Source: Uliginosibacterium sp036017065 (lineage in GTDB: Bacteria > Pseudomonadota > Gammaproteobacteria > Burkholderiales > Rhodocyclaceae). From it: a DNA stretch of 64,000 nucleotides. The DNA is taken from the NCBI RefSeq assembly GCF_036017065.1, contig NZ_JAYXHR010000001.1, forward strand, positions 1,674,001-1,738,000, in the 5' to 3' direction. The translations under genes were made by a program, and so were the position numbers. The notes under the pieces are model-generated. The model saw only the letters and a program-made list of their open reading frames with translations, did not search any database and was not told the origin of the DNA. Of this stretch, positions 32,008 to 42,483 are shown piece after piece. Each line of letters opens with the position of its first letter. Within the stretch, counting starts at the first letter, position 1.

Positions 32008-33891
32008 TCAGATCGCCACCTGGCTCCCCAGCTCCACCACCCGACCCGGTGGCAGGTTGAAGAAGTTGGAGGCTGGCGTGGCGTTGCGGAACATCACTTC
32101 GAAGAGGCGCTCGCGCCACATCGGCATGCCTTCGCCCGGCGCGGGCAGCAAGGTCTCGCGGCTGACGAAGTAGGAGACGGCCTGCGGGTCCAGCGGCAGG
32201 CCCTGCTCCTCCACCCATTCGAGCGCGGCGGGCAGGTCGGGGCGTTCCATGAAGCCGAAGTAGAGCTTCACGCGGTACATGTTGTGGCACACGCGCTCCA
32301 CCAATGCGCGCTGTGAATCCGGCGTGCGTGGCACCGGCAGGAAGTTGACGGTGAGGAAGATGACCGTCTCGTGCACCACGAGGTTGTGCTTGAGGTTGTG
32401 CAGGAAGGCGTTGGGCACCTGCTCCGGACGCGGCGTGAGGAACACCGCGGTGTGCGGCACGCGGGCGATGTTCTCGTGCTCGATCATGCGCACGAAGGGT
32501 TCCAGCGGCACGCTGTCGCTGACCATGCGGTCGGCGAGCTGCATGCGTCCCCGCCGCCAGGTCGACAGCATGAAGTAGATGGTGCCGCCGAAGATGATGG
32601 GGAACCAGCCGCCATCGGCGATCTTCAGCGTGTTGGCGCTGAAGAAGGTGAGCTCGATGGCCAGCAGGGGGCCGAACACCAGCAGGGCGAAACCGTTGGA
32701 CCAGTTCCAGTCGCGGCGCGCCACCGAGAAGGCCAGCACGGTGGTGACCAGCATGGTCATCGTCACCGCGATGCCGTAGGCCGCGGCCAGCGCGGACGAG
32801 GAGCGGAAGCCCAGCACCACCGCGATGACCAGCACGAACAGCGACCAGTTAACGAAGGGCAGGTAGATCTGCCCCATGTGCTGGCCGGAGGTGTGGCGGA
32901 TGGTCATGCGCGGGCAGTAGCCGAGCTGGATCAGCTCCCGCGTGACCGAGAAGGCGCCGGTGATCAGCGCCTGCGAGGCGATCGCGGTCGCCGCCGTGGC
33001 CAGCGCCACCATCGGGTACAGCGCCCACTCCGGCACTGCGAGGAAGAAGGGGTTGCGTGCCGCCTCCGGTTCGTAAGTCAGCAAGGCGCCCTGGCCGAAG
33101 TAGTTGAGCAGCAGCGAGGGCAGCACCAGGCCCAGCCAGGCGAGGCGGATCGGCCGCTTGCCGAAGTGGCCCATGTCCGCGTACAGCGCTTCGCCGCCGG
33201 TCACCGTCAGCAGCACCGCGCCCATCGCGAAGAAGGCCGTCAGCGGCTGGTGCCACGCGAAAACCGCCGCGTAGTGCGGCGACAGGGCGAACAGCACGTC
33301 GGGATGCTGGGCGATGTTGTAGATGCCGATCGCCGCCAGCGACAGGAACCAGGCGCACACCACCGGACCGAACAGCTTGCCCACGCTGCCGGTGCCGAAG
33401 CGCTGCACGAAGAAGATCACGCTGAGGATGCCGATCGTCGCCGGCAGCACGTAGGGCTTGAAGGCCGGCGTCGCCACCTCCAGCCCTTCCACCGCCGACA
33501 GCACCGAGATGGCCGGCGTGATGACGCCATCGCCGTAGAACAGGGACGCGCCGAACAGGCCCAGCGCAATCGCCAGCGCCTTCTTCCTCGGCCGGTCCCT
33601 GGACTGCTCCACCACCCGCGCCATCAGCGCCACCACGCCGCCTTCGCCGTGGTTGTCGGCGCGCAGCACGACGATGACGTATTTGAAGGTGACGATGATG
33701 AGCAGGCTCCACACCATCATCGACAGGATGCCGAGCACGTTTTCCGGCGACACTTCCAGGTCGAAGTGGGTCTGCGCGAAGGCTTCCTTCATCGCATACA
33801 GCGGGCTGGTGCCGATGTCGCCGAAGACGACCCCCAGCGCGGCCAGGGTCAGCACGCGCAGGCTTTGCGATTCGCCATGGGCTTGGCTCAT
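32008..33891 (-). CDS. kup: Low-affinity potassium transporter Kup
   Basis: Proton-coupled K+ uptake carrier of the inner membrane. The 627 residues have the family opening TLAALGVVFGDIGTSPLYAM, about 12 membrane helices to residue 440, and a C-terminal cytoplasmic domain with MPMWRERLFEVMFRN. LIIVTFKYVIVVLRADNHGEGG and YGDGVITPAISVLSAVEGLE are typical of Kup. I start at 33891, with GGAG about 9 bases upstream, where conservation begins; the frame stays open 64 codons further upstream without family sequence. Transcribed alone; the kdp system for high-affinity uptake lies close by. Confidence 0.96.
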   Translation of the reverse strand: MSQAHGESQSLRVLTLAALGVVFGDIGTSPLYAMKEAFAQTHFDLEVSPENVLGILSMMVWSLLIIVTFKYVIVVLRADNHGEGGVVALMARVVEQSRDRPRKKALAIALGLFGASLFYGDGVITPAISVLSAVEGLEVATPAFKPYVLPATIGILSVIFFVQRFGTGSVGKLFGPVVCAWFLSLAAIGIYNIAQHPDVLFALSPHYAAVFAWHQPLTAFFAMGAVLLTVTGGEALYADMGHFGKRPIRLAWLGLVLPSLLLNYFGQGALLTYEPEAARNPFFLAVPEWALYPMVALATAATAIASQALITGAFSVTRELIQLGYCPRMTIRHTSGQHMGQIYLPFVNWSLFVLVIAVVLGFRSSSALAAAYGIAVTMTMLVTTVLAFSVARRDWNWSNGFALLVFGPLLAIELTFFSANTLKIADGGWFPIIFGGTIYFMLSTWRRGRMQLADRMVSDSVPLEPFVRMIEHENIARVPHTAVFLTPRPEQVPNAFLHNLKHNLVVHETVIFLTVNFLPVPRTPDSQRALVERVCHNMYRVKLYFGFMERPDLPAALEWVEEQGLPLDPQAVSYFVSRETLLPAPGEGMPMWRERLFEVMFRNATPASNFFNLPPGRVVELGSQVAI

Positions 33892-34253
33892 GGGGTGAAG
33901 CTCCGGGGGACAGTCGGGGAGCGCGCAGATTACTCCTGCCGTCATACGAAGTCGCTTACATCGGGGAGGATTCACCACCGGCCCGCGACGGGCTTTTGCG
34001 CGGATGCAACAAGGGCTTGCGGCGCCCCGGACATTGCGGCAGGCAAGCACTGCCATCCGCCCGGACTGCGCACCTCGCCGCAAAGCCTTGTTTCACGGGC
34101 GTTACAGCCCGCGTGAAGGCCTGTCAGCCCCCTCCTACGCGGGCCAGGCACCCGCCGTTCATCCCGGCATTCCAACCTTTTATCTCTGGCACGGACGGCG
34201 CTGCGTTAGCATCGAATGGTCGTTTTGCAGCAAACAGGAAAGCCGGAAACGCC
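33892..34253. other. 362-bp divergent intergenic region
   Basis: Between kup (minus) and the hypothetical gene at 34254 (plus). It should carry both promoters. An imperfect inverted repeat, ttcacgggc (34092-34100) and gcccgcgtgaa (34107-34117), is the only structure I can see. Open frames through it extend the flanking genes and show no conserved sequence. Confidence 0.4.
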
Positions 34254-34556
34254 ATGACCGCCACCTATCTGATCGCCTCCCAGAGCAACCAGGAACTCAT
34301 CGTCCTCGACGACCAGCACCGGGTCATCCAGTCCGTCTGCGCGATGTTCGACGACGAGCTGCGCACCGCCCTGCATGGCTGCGACTGGCAGGCGGGCGTG
34401 GAAGGCAACGAGTGGGACGAAGCCTGCGAGCACTGGAACATGGTGCAGCGGCAGCACGGCCGGCACTGCATGATTCCCGGCGACTTCCTGATCAGTCAGT
34501 TCGGCCACCACACCCCGCCGGTCGACCTCGACGACATGCTGCAGCAGGCCGCCTGA
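34254..34556 (+). CDS. Hypothetical 100-residue acidic protein
   Basis: Not recognised. It is a soluble protein without signal peptide or membrane segment: a short beta-type start MTATYLIASQSNQELIVLDD, then an acidic, Trp-containing middle (CDWQAGVEGNEWDEACEHW) and a C-terminus rich in His and Asp (FGHHTPPVDLDDML). CCGGAAA stands 7 bases before the ATG, which supports translation. It is convergent with kdpE, ending 27 bp from the kdpE stop. Confidence 0.65.
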   Translation: MTATYLIASQSNQELIVLDDQHRVIQSVCAMFDDELRTALHGCDWQAGVEGNEWDEACEHWNMVQRQHGRHCMIPGDFLISQFGHHTPPVDLDDMLQQAA

Positions 34557-34575
34557 GCCGCCCCTGCCTCCGTCC

Positions 34576-34590
34576 CCCCTGCCTCAGGGG
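34576..34590. terminator. Short hairpin at the kdpE 3' end
   Basis: Stem cccctg / cagggg with a 3-base loop overlaps the kdpE stop codon in the gap between convergent genes. There is no T-run; weak candidate. Confidence 0.25.
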
Positions 34591-35282
34591 TTGAAGCGGT
34601 ACCCCACGCCAGTCTCGGTCAGCAGGTGCTTCGGCTGGGCCGGATCGGCTTCCAGCTTGCGGCGCAGCCCGGTCATGTACACCCGGAGATAGTGGTTGTG
34701 CTCGGTATGCCCCGGCCCCCACACCTGCGCCAGCAACTGGCGATGGGTCAGCACGCGGCCGGTGCTGGCCACCAGCACCGTCAGCAGGCGGTACTCGATG
34801 GGCGTCAGGTGCAGCGGCTCGCCACCGCGCGTGACGACACGACGCGCGAGATCCAGCGTCACCTCCCCGAAGCTGACCTGCGGCGAGGCATCCGCCGCCG
34901 CGCGTTGCCGCCGCAGCAGCGCACGCACCCGCGCCATCAGCTCCGCCACGCCGAAGGGCTTGGTGAGGAAGTCGTCGGCGCCGGCATCCAGCGCCTCCAC
35001 CTTGTCGCGCTCGTCACTGCGCGCGGACAGCACGAGGATCGGCAGGCTGGACCAGCCGCGCACGTCGCGGATCAGGCTCACGCCGTCGCCATCCGGCAGG
35101 CCGAGGTCGAGGATCAACAGGTCCGGTTTGCGGGTGCCGGCCTCGATGAGTCCGCGCTGCATCGTCTCCGCCTCGAAGACGTGGCAGCCCTCGCCTTCCA
35201 GCGCGGTGCGCACGAAGCGGCGGATCTGCTGTTCGTCCTCCACCAGCACGATGCTGGGAGCATTGCTGTCGGCGGTGTTCAT
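34584..35282 (-). CDS. kdpE: KDP operon response regulator KdpE
   Basis: OmpR/PhoB-type regulator that activates kdpFABC when phosphorylated by KdpD. The receiver has VEDEQQ, acceptor Asp59 in LILDLGLPDGDG, and the Lys in LTKPFGVAEL. The winged helix includes LTPIEYRLLTVL, HRQLLAQVWGPGHTEHNHYLRVYM and LTETGVGYRF, closely matching KdpE proteins. 232 residues; its ATG overlaps the kdpD stop (ATGA). Confidence 0.96.
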   Translation of the reverse strand: MNTADSNAPSIVLVEDEQQIRRFVRTALEGEGCHVFEAETMQRGLIEAGTRKPDLLILDLGLPDGDGVSLIRDVRGWSSLPILVLSARSDERDKVEALDAGADDFLTKPFGVAELMARVRALLRRQRAAADASPQVSFGEVTLDLARRVVTRGGEPLHLTPIEYRLLTVLVASTGRVLTHRQLLAQVWGPGHTEHNHYLRVYMTGLRRKLEADPAQPKHLLTETGVGYRFNP

Positions 35283-38002
35283 GGTGGCGGCTCTTCCGGC
35301 AGTTGCGGGGCTTCCTTGCGCGGCAGCTCGAAGACGAAGCGCGCGCCATGCGTGGCACCGCCTTCGCTGTCGCTTCCGGTGCCGACATTCTCCGCCCACA
35401 CGCGGCCACCGTGCGCCTCCACGATGGCACGCACGATGGCGAGCCCCAGGCCCACACCGGGGATGGCGGACTCTTCCTGTCCGCGGGTGAACTTGTCGAA
35501 CAGGCGCTCGGCCCGCCCCGCGGGCAAGCCCGGGCCGTCGTCCTGCACCCACACCCGCAGGCGTTCCGGCAAGGCCTGCGCACCGATCTCGATGCGGCTG
35601 CCCACCGGTGTGTACTTGGCCGCGTTCTCCAGCAGGTTGGCGAGCACGCGCTCCATCAACACCGCGTCGAATTCCACCAGCGGCAGGTCGTCCGGCAAGG
35701 CCACCCGGATGGCATGGCCGGCCAGGGCGCCGGCGCGCGACTTCAGCGCCGCGCCCACGCTCTCCTCCAGCGACTGCCATTCCCGCCGCAGCGCCACCTT
35801 GCCGGATTGCAGGCGCGCCATGTCCAGCAGGTTGTTCACCAGCGCGGAGGTGCGCAGCGCCTCGTCGCGGATGCTGTGCGCCAGCTCGCCGTGCAGTGCC
35901 GCCTCGCGTGCCGGCGTGAGCGCCAGCGTATCGGCCAGCCCCACCAGCGCGGTGAGCGGGGTGCGCAGGTCGTGCGACAGCGCCGACAGCAAGGAATTGC
36001 GCAGGCGCTCCGACTCCATGTTCACCAGCGCGTCCTGCGCGACGGCGATGTAGTGCACGCGCTCCAGCGCGGTGGCGATCAGCGAGGCGCCGGTGTCCAG
36101 CAGGCGCTGCTGTTCCGGCGTGACACCCCAGCTCCGGTCCGCATCATCCGCCGGCCGCAACGCCAGCACGCCGCGGGTGCGCATCGGCGCGCGCAGCGCC
36201 ACGTACAGCAGCGGCGACGACGGCAAGGTGCCGGTGCCACGGCCCGCCATGTCGGCATGGTCGTAGGCCCACTGCGCGATGGCGGTGTCGGCGAAGCTGG
36301 CGTCGCTGCCCGCCTGGATGCGCCCGTCCTCGTCGGGCAGCAGCAGTGCAGCCTGCGCCGCGAGCCCCTGTTGCGCGAAGCGCAGGCCCGCCGCCTCCAC
36401 CTCCTGCACGGTCAGCGCGGCCGACAGTTCGCGCGCGGTCTCGTAGAGGATGCGCGTACGCCGCTCCCGCGCCTGCGCGGCGGCTGCCTCGAAACGCAGG
36501 CGCGCGGTGAGCTGGCCGATCACCAGGCCCACGGCGAGCATCACCGCGAAGGTCACGAAGTACTGCACGTCGCTGACGGCGAGCGTCAGGCGCGGCGGCA
36601 CGAAGAAGAAGTCGAAGGCCGCCACCGACAGGAAGGCCGCCAGCACCGCCGGCCCGCGACCGAAGCGCAGCGCCGACACGACCACCGCCAGCAGGAACAG
36701 CATGACGATGTTGGTGAGATCGATGCGGCCGAGCAGCGGCGTCGCCAGCACCGCCACCAGGGCGACGCCAGCCGCTGTCCACGCGTAGTGCGTCCAGCGC
36801 TCCTGCCACGCGGCGACCCATGCGCGCCCGGCGTCCGGCCTGGTGGCGTCGCGCTCCTCCACCGCGATCTCGATGACATCCAGATCGCCGGCCTGCTGGC
36901 CTGCCCTGCGCAGGAAGCCCGGCCGCCAGAGCGAAGCGGGCGACCATGCGACGCGACTGCGGCCAACCAGCAGCTTGCCAAGGTTGTGCTCGCGCGCGTA
37001 GGCCACCGCCGCGGCCGCTGCATCATGGCCGGCCAGGGTGGCGGTCGCCGCGCCCAGTTCCTGCGCCAGCCGCAGGGCACGCAGCGCCTGCATGCGTACG
37101 TCCTCCGGCGCGCGCAGCATCGCCGGCGTCTCGACATGCACGGCATGCCAGGGCGCACCGAGCTGCGCGGCCAGGCGGGCGGCGCTGCGTACCAGCTTTT
37201 CGCCACCCTGCGCGCCGATGCACACCAGCAACGCGTCCTGCGTGGGCCACACGGCGGCGACGGACTGCTCGCGGCGGTAGGCACGCACGTCGTCGTCCAC
37301 CCGGTCCGCGGTGCGGCGCAGGGCGAGTTCGCGCAGCGCCAGCAGGTTGCCCTTGCGGAAGAAGCTGGCCATCGCACGCTCGGCCTGCTGCGGGATGTAC
37401 ACCTTGCCTTCACGCAGGCGTTGCAGCAGTTCGGCGGGCGGCAGGTCCACCAGCACCACTTCGTCCGCGTCGTCGAAGACGTGGTCCGGCACCGTCTCCC
37501 ACACCCGCGCGCCGGTGATGCCGGCGACGATGTCGCTGAGGCTCTCGATGTGCTGCACGTTCACCGTGGTGAACACATCCACGCCGGCCGCCAGCAGTTC
37601 CTCGATGTCCTGCCAGCGCTTCGGGTGGCGACTGCCCGGCGCATTGGAATGCGCGAGCTCGTCCATCAGGACCAGGGCCGGCGCACGTGCCAGCGCGGCG
37701 TCGATGTCGAACTCCTGCAGGCGGTGGCCGCGATAATCGATGTCGCGACGTGGCAGCACGGGCAGCCCGCGCAACATCGCCTCGGTCTCGCCACGGCCAT
37801 GCGTCTCCACCACGCCGACCAGCACGTCGAGCCCGCCCTCCACCAGCACGCGCGCGGCGGCAAGCATCGCGAAGGTTTTGCCGACCCCGGGGCTGGCGCC
37901 GAAGAAGATCTTCAGTCGCCCGCGCCGCGCCTGTGCCGCTTCGGCATCCAGCCGCGCGAGCAGCGCATCGGGGTCCGGACGGGTCGCGTTTTCCTGGAAC
38001 AT
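35279..38002 (-). CDS. kdpD: Sensor histidine kinase KdpD
   Basis: Membrane kinase responding to potassium limitation and osmotic/ionic conditions. 907 residues: an N-terminal KdpD domain with Walker A GASPGVGKT (35-43), a universal-stress-protein-like domain (about 255-375), four membrane helices around 405-500, a GAF-like domain, HisKA with His677 in LSHDLRTPLTAL, and an ATPase with NAAKYTP, DDGPGL and GVGLGLAI. ATG at 38002, 18 bp after the CorA-like gene, and overlapping kdpE downstream, so the accessory genes and the two-component pair look like one unit with kdpFABC. Confidence 0.96.
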   Translation of the reverse strand: MFQENATRPDPDALLARLDAEAAQARRGRLKIFFGASPGVGKTFAMLAAARVLVEGGLDVLVGVVETHGRGETEAMLRGLPVLPRRDIDYRGHRLQEFDIDAALARAPALVLMDELAHSNAPGSRHPKRWQDIEELLAAGVDVFTTVNVQHIESLSDIVAGITGARVWETVPDHVFDDADEVVLVDLPPAELLQRLREGKVYIPQQAERAMASFFRKGNLLALRELALRRTADRVDDDVRAYRREQSVAAVWPTQDALLVCIGAQGGEKLVRSAARLAAQLGAPWHAVHVETPAMLRAPEDVRMQALRALRLAQELGAATATLAGHDAAAAAVAYAREHNLGKLLVGRSRVAWSPASLWRPGFLRRAGQQAGDLDVIEIAVEERDATRPDAGRAWVAAWQERWTHYAWTAAGVALVAVLATPLLGRIDLTNIVMLFLLAVVVSALRFGRGPAVLAAFLSVAAFDFFFVPPRLTLAVSDVQYFVTFAVMLAVGLVIGQLTARLRFEAAAAQARERRTRILYETARELSAALTVQEVEAAGLRFAQQGLAAQAALLLPDEDGRIQAGSDASFADTAIAQWAYDHADMAGRGTGTLPSSPLLYVALRAPMRTRGVLALRPADDADRSWGVTPEQQRLLDTGASLIATALERVHYIAVAQDALVNMESERLRNSLLSALSHDLRTPLTALVGLADTLALTPAREAALHGELAHSIRDEALRTSALVNNLLDMARLQSGKVALRREWQSLEESVGAALKSRAGALAGHAIRVALPDDLPLVEFDAVLMERVLANLLENAAKYTPVGSRIEIGAQALPERLRVWVQDDGPGLPAGRAERLFDKFTRGQEESAIPGVGLGLAIVRAIVEAHGGRVWAENVGTGSDSEGGATHGARFVFELPRKEAPQLPEEPPP

Positions 38003-38020
38003 CTTCGTGGCGGCCCGGGC

Positions 38021-39013
38021 TCAGGGTGCCGGCCGCAGGCGGCCCGGCGGGCGCCACCAGCCCCGGCGACGCGTCGGGTCGCCAGCCCGCCGGTTGAGCA
38101 CGCGCGTCAGCAACATCCAGGTGCTCCAGCCGATGAGCGCCATGACCAGCACAAAGACTGCGTAGGCGATGCGCCAGTCCAGGTGCTGCGTCCAGGCGCT
38201 GAATTCCGACATGCCGCCGATGCTGGCGAGCAGGTTGAGCGGCAGGAAGATGACGCTGATGAGCGTGAGCTTCTTCAACAGCACGCCGATGTTGTTGTTG
38301 ATGATGTTGCCACGCGCATCCATCAGGCCGGACAGCACGTTGCTGTAGATGTTGGCCTGGCGCGCACATTGCTGGGTGTCCAGCAGGATGTCGTGCAGCG
38401 TGTCGACCTGCGAAGGCGTGAGCGAAAGCCGGTCGGCCGCCGCGCGCAGCTTGTTTATCACCGCGGCATTTCCCTCGATGGCGTCGATGTAGTAGATGAG
38501 GCTCTCCGACAGCGCGATCATCTGCAGGTAGTAGCGGTTCTCCATCGACACGCTGATCCTGGTGCCCAGCTCCGCCGTGATCTGCTTGATGACTTTCAGG
38601 TGGCCCTGGAAGTGATGGACGGTGTGCAGCAGCATCCGCAGGAGCATGTCGCTGGCGTCGCGCACGCTGCGGAATTCCCGCTCGCCGAAAGGCAGGTGGT
38701 CATCGGAAGTCACCAGCAGCATGGCGCCCGGCCGCAGGAACAGGCCTGCCGAGCCGACGTCGAAACGCAATTGCTCGCCCACCGACACGTTCCTGGGCTG
38801 CTTCCAGATCATCGTCGTGCCAGCGGTGCCGACCTCCAGACGTGGAATCTCGTCAGGGTCGAGCGCGGCATCCAGGTCGTAGCCGTCCAGGCCGAAGACC
38901 TCCACCAGCTCCTTGCGCTCGTCCTTGCCGGGGGCGATGAAGACGCGGATCAGCCCGACGCCTTCCTCGCAGGGCCGTAACCCGCCTTCGTGCACCTCAT
39001 AGCTCGACTTCAT
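38021..39013 (-). CDS. CorA-like divalent cation transporter family protein, GMN motif replaced by GMS
   Basis: 330 residues with a soluble N-terminal domain, a long helical stalk (about 110-240) and two C-terminal membrane helices (about 250-270 and 285-310), as in CorA/ZntB pentameric channels. The selectivity loop after the first helix reads GGMSEFSA, so the Asn of the classical GMN signature is Ser. This may alter ion selectivity, or mark a subgroup whose substrate is not Mg2+. GGGAGG lies 7 bases before the ATG. Its place between kdpC-linked small genes and kdpD is unusual and suggests a role in ion homeostasis along with Kdp (inference). Confidence 0.85.
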   Translation of the reverse strand: MKSSYEVHEGGLRPCEEGVGLIRVFIAPGKDERKELVEVFGLDGYDLDAALDPDEIPRLEVGTAGTTMIWKQPRNVSVGEQLRFDVGSAGLFLRPGAMLLVTSDDHLPFGEREFRSVRDASDMLLRMLLHTVHHFQGHLKVIKQITAELGTRISVSMENRYYLQMIALSESLIYYIDAIEGNAAVINKLRAAADRLSLTPSQVDTLHDILLDTQQCARQANIYSNVLSGLMDARGNIINNNIGVLLKKLTLISVIFLPLNLLASIGGMSEFSAWTQHLDWRIAYAVFVLVMALIGWSTWMLLTRVLNRRAGDPTRRRGWWRPPGRLRPAP

Positions 39014-39209
39014 GGTGCGCCTCCCGCGTCTTGTCTGCCTGTCCGATGATAGGGGAAGTCGGTGGCGCCGGCACGGCGGCCAGCACCTGATGACGCCGCA
39101 ATAGCTTGCAACGCGGGCTGCACGTCAGGACCCGGCCGCACGCCAGGCGATGCGTCACGTCGCTGACGCGGTGCTCGTGACCACAGACGGGGCATCGGTG
39201 CCAGGGCAT
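38997..39209 (-). CDS. Small Cys-rich (zinc-ribbon-like) hypothetical protein
   Basis: 70 residues with CPVCGHEHR near the start and further Cys in ACGRVLTCSPRC, a spacing that could bind one zinc. The last five codons overlap the start of the CorA-like gene. No clear ribosome-binding site is visible before the ATG at 39209, so the call is moderate. It is read in the same direction as the kdp genes. Confidence 0.45.
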   Translation of the reverse strand: MPWHRCPVCGHEHRVSDVTHRLACGRVLTCSPRCKLLRRHQVLAAVPAPPTSPIIGQADKTREAHHEVEL

Positions 39210-39246
39210 GCGGCGGGTTGTGGATTGCGGGCCTGATACCCCGGCC

Positions 39247-39540
39247 TCAGAGCATCCGCTCGGCGATGCGCGCCAGCGCCGCAGGCTGGCTGGCCACCGG
39301 GCTGGCGACCAGCATCACCTCGCGCACCACCGCGTCGCCCAGCGCCATCACGAATCCGAAGGCGCTGCTGCTCACCGCGAATCGCAATGGCCTGCGCAGG
39401 TTCTGCAGATACACGCGCAGCAGGCCGGCACCTTCGGCGTTGTCGGGCACGCTCAGGCTGGCCACCTCCTCGCCGTCGCGACTGATCACGGCACAGCAAC
39501 GCCCCTGCCCGGTCGTCACCCCCACGCCCAGCGCGTTCAT
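39247..39540 (-). CDS. Hypothetical 97-residue protein in the kdp operon
   Basis: Not recognised. A soluble protein of mixed alpha/beta look: MNALGVGVTTGQGRCCAVIS, an acidic stretch, then LLRVYLQNLRRPLRFAVSSS and a hydrophobic FGFVMALGDAVVREVML segment. Its ATG overlaps the stop of the 66-residue membrane protein upstream (ATGA), which argues strongly for translation as part of the operon. Confidence 0.65.
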   Translation of the reverse strand: MNALGVGVTTGQGRCCAVISRDGEEVASLSVPDNAEGAGLLRVYLQNLRRPLRFAVSSSAFGFVMALGDAVVREVMLVASPVASQPAALARIAERML

Positions 39541-39737
39541 CGACTGCCCTCCCTTCGCGTGTGCGACAGCGCGCGCCTGGCTGGCGGCCGCTGCGTGGCG
39601 CGTCGGCGGCGATGGCGCCAGCACTCCAGGTGAACCACGCCCGCCACCGTCAACCACACCACGGCCATGCAGCCGAGGAAGCCCATGAAGGCCAGCACTA
39701 CGGGCCACCAGTTGTCCACGATTGCCGTTTCCATCAT
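39537..39737 (-). CDS. Small single-pass membrane protein after kdpC
   Basis: 66 residues (65 from the second Met). One hydrophobic segment at about 11-34 (VVLAFMGFLGCMAVVWLTVAG) and a strongly basic C-terminal tail (RHRRRRATQRPPARR). It starts 24 bp after the kdpC stop and couples to the next gene by ATGA. It could be a KdpC-associated subunit or a membrane anchor; function unknown. Confidence 0.65.
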   Translation of the reverse strand: MMETAIVDNWWPVVLAFMGFLGCMAVVWLTVAGVVHLECWRHRRRRATQRPPARRALSHTRREGSR

Positions 39738-39761
39738 CGCTGCGTCCGGTCCTTCGCCTGT

Positions 39762-40346
39762 TCATCGCACGGCATCCAGGGCGAGATTGAGCAGCAGCAC
39801 GTTGACCCGTGGCTCGCCCAGCACGCCGAGCTGGCGGCCCTCGGTGTGCGCCGCGACCAGCTGTTGCACGCGGCCGGCGTCCAGCCCGCGTGCGTGCGCG
39901 ACGCGCGCTACCTGCCAGTGCGCGGCGGCCGGGCTGATGTGCGGATCCAGCCCGCTGGCAGAGGCCGTGACCAGATCGACCGGGATGGCGCCGCTGGGCG
40001 TCGGCTCAGCCGCCTTGAGCGCAGCGATGCGCGCCTGCACCGCGTCCGCCAGCGCCGGGTTCAGCGGCCCCTGGTTGCTGCCGCTGGAAGCCGCGGCGTT
40101 GTTCGGCATCGGCGCCGTCGCCGAGGGACGCGGCCAGAAGTACTTCGTGTCGCTGAAGGGCTGGCCGATCAGCGAGGAGCCGACGATGCGGCCATCGCGC
40201 TCGACGAGGCTGCCCTCGCTCTGCGCGGGGAATGCGACGCGGGCCACACCGGTCACCACCAGCGGATACAGCACGCCGGTCAGTACGCTCATCACGAGGA
40301 GCAGGCGCAGCGCCGGCAGGGTGCAAGTCTTCAGTTCTTGCCACAT
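39762..40346 (-). CDS. kdpC: Potassium-transporting ATPase subunit C
   Basis: Inner-membrane subunit with one N-terminal helix (residues about 12-34) and a periplasmic domain, which stabilises the KdpFABC complex. Conserved positions include GSSLIGQPFSDTKYFWPRPS and DLVTASASGLDPHISPAAA. 194 residues, 29 bp after kdpB. Confidence 0.96.
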   Translation of the reverse strand: MWQELKTCTLPALRLLLVMSVLTGVLYPLVVTGVARVAFPAQSEGSLVERDGRIVGSSLIGQPFSDTKYFWPRPSATAPMPNNAAASSGSNQGPLNPALADAVQARIAALKAAEPTPSGAIPVDLVTASASGLDPHISPAAAHWQVARVAHARGLDAGRVQQLVAAHTEGRQLGVLGEPRVNVLLLNLALDAVR

Positions 40347-40375
40347 GTTCGTTCTCCGGAAGAGTGAGGGAAGAA

Positions 40376-42460
<2,085 letters not shown>

Positions 42461-42483
42461 GGATGAATCCTTTCCGGCGGCAC

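Noticed and set aside
35303..38980. 1225-codon plus-strand frame
   Set aside because: Antisense to kdpD and the CorA-like gene, both well supported; product is His/Gln/Arg-rich with no motifs.
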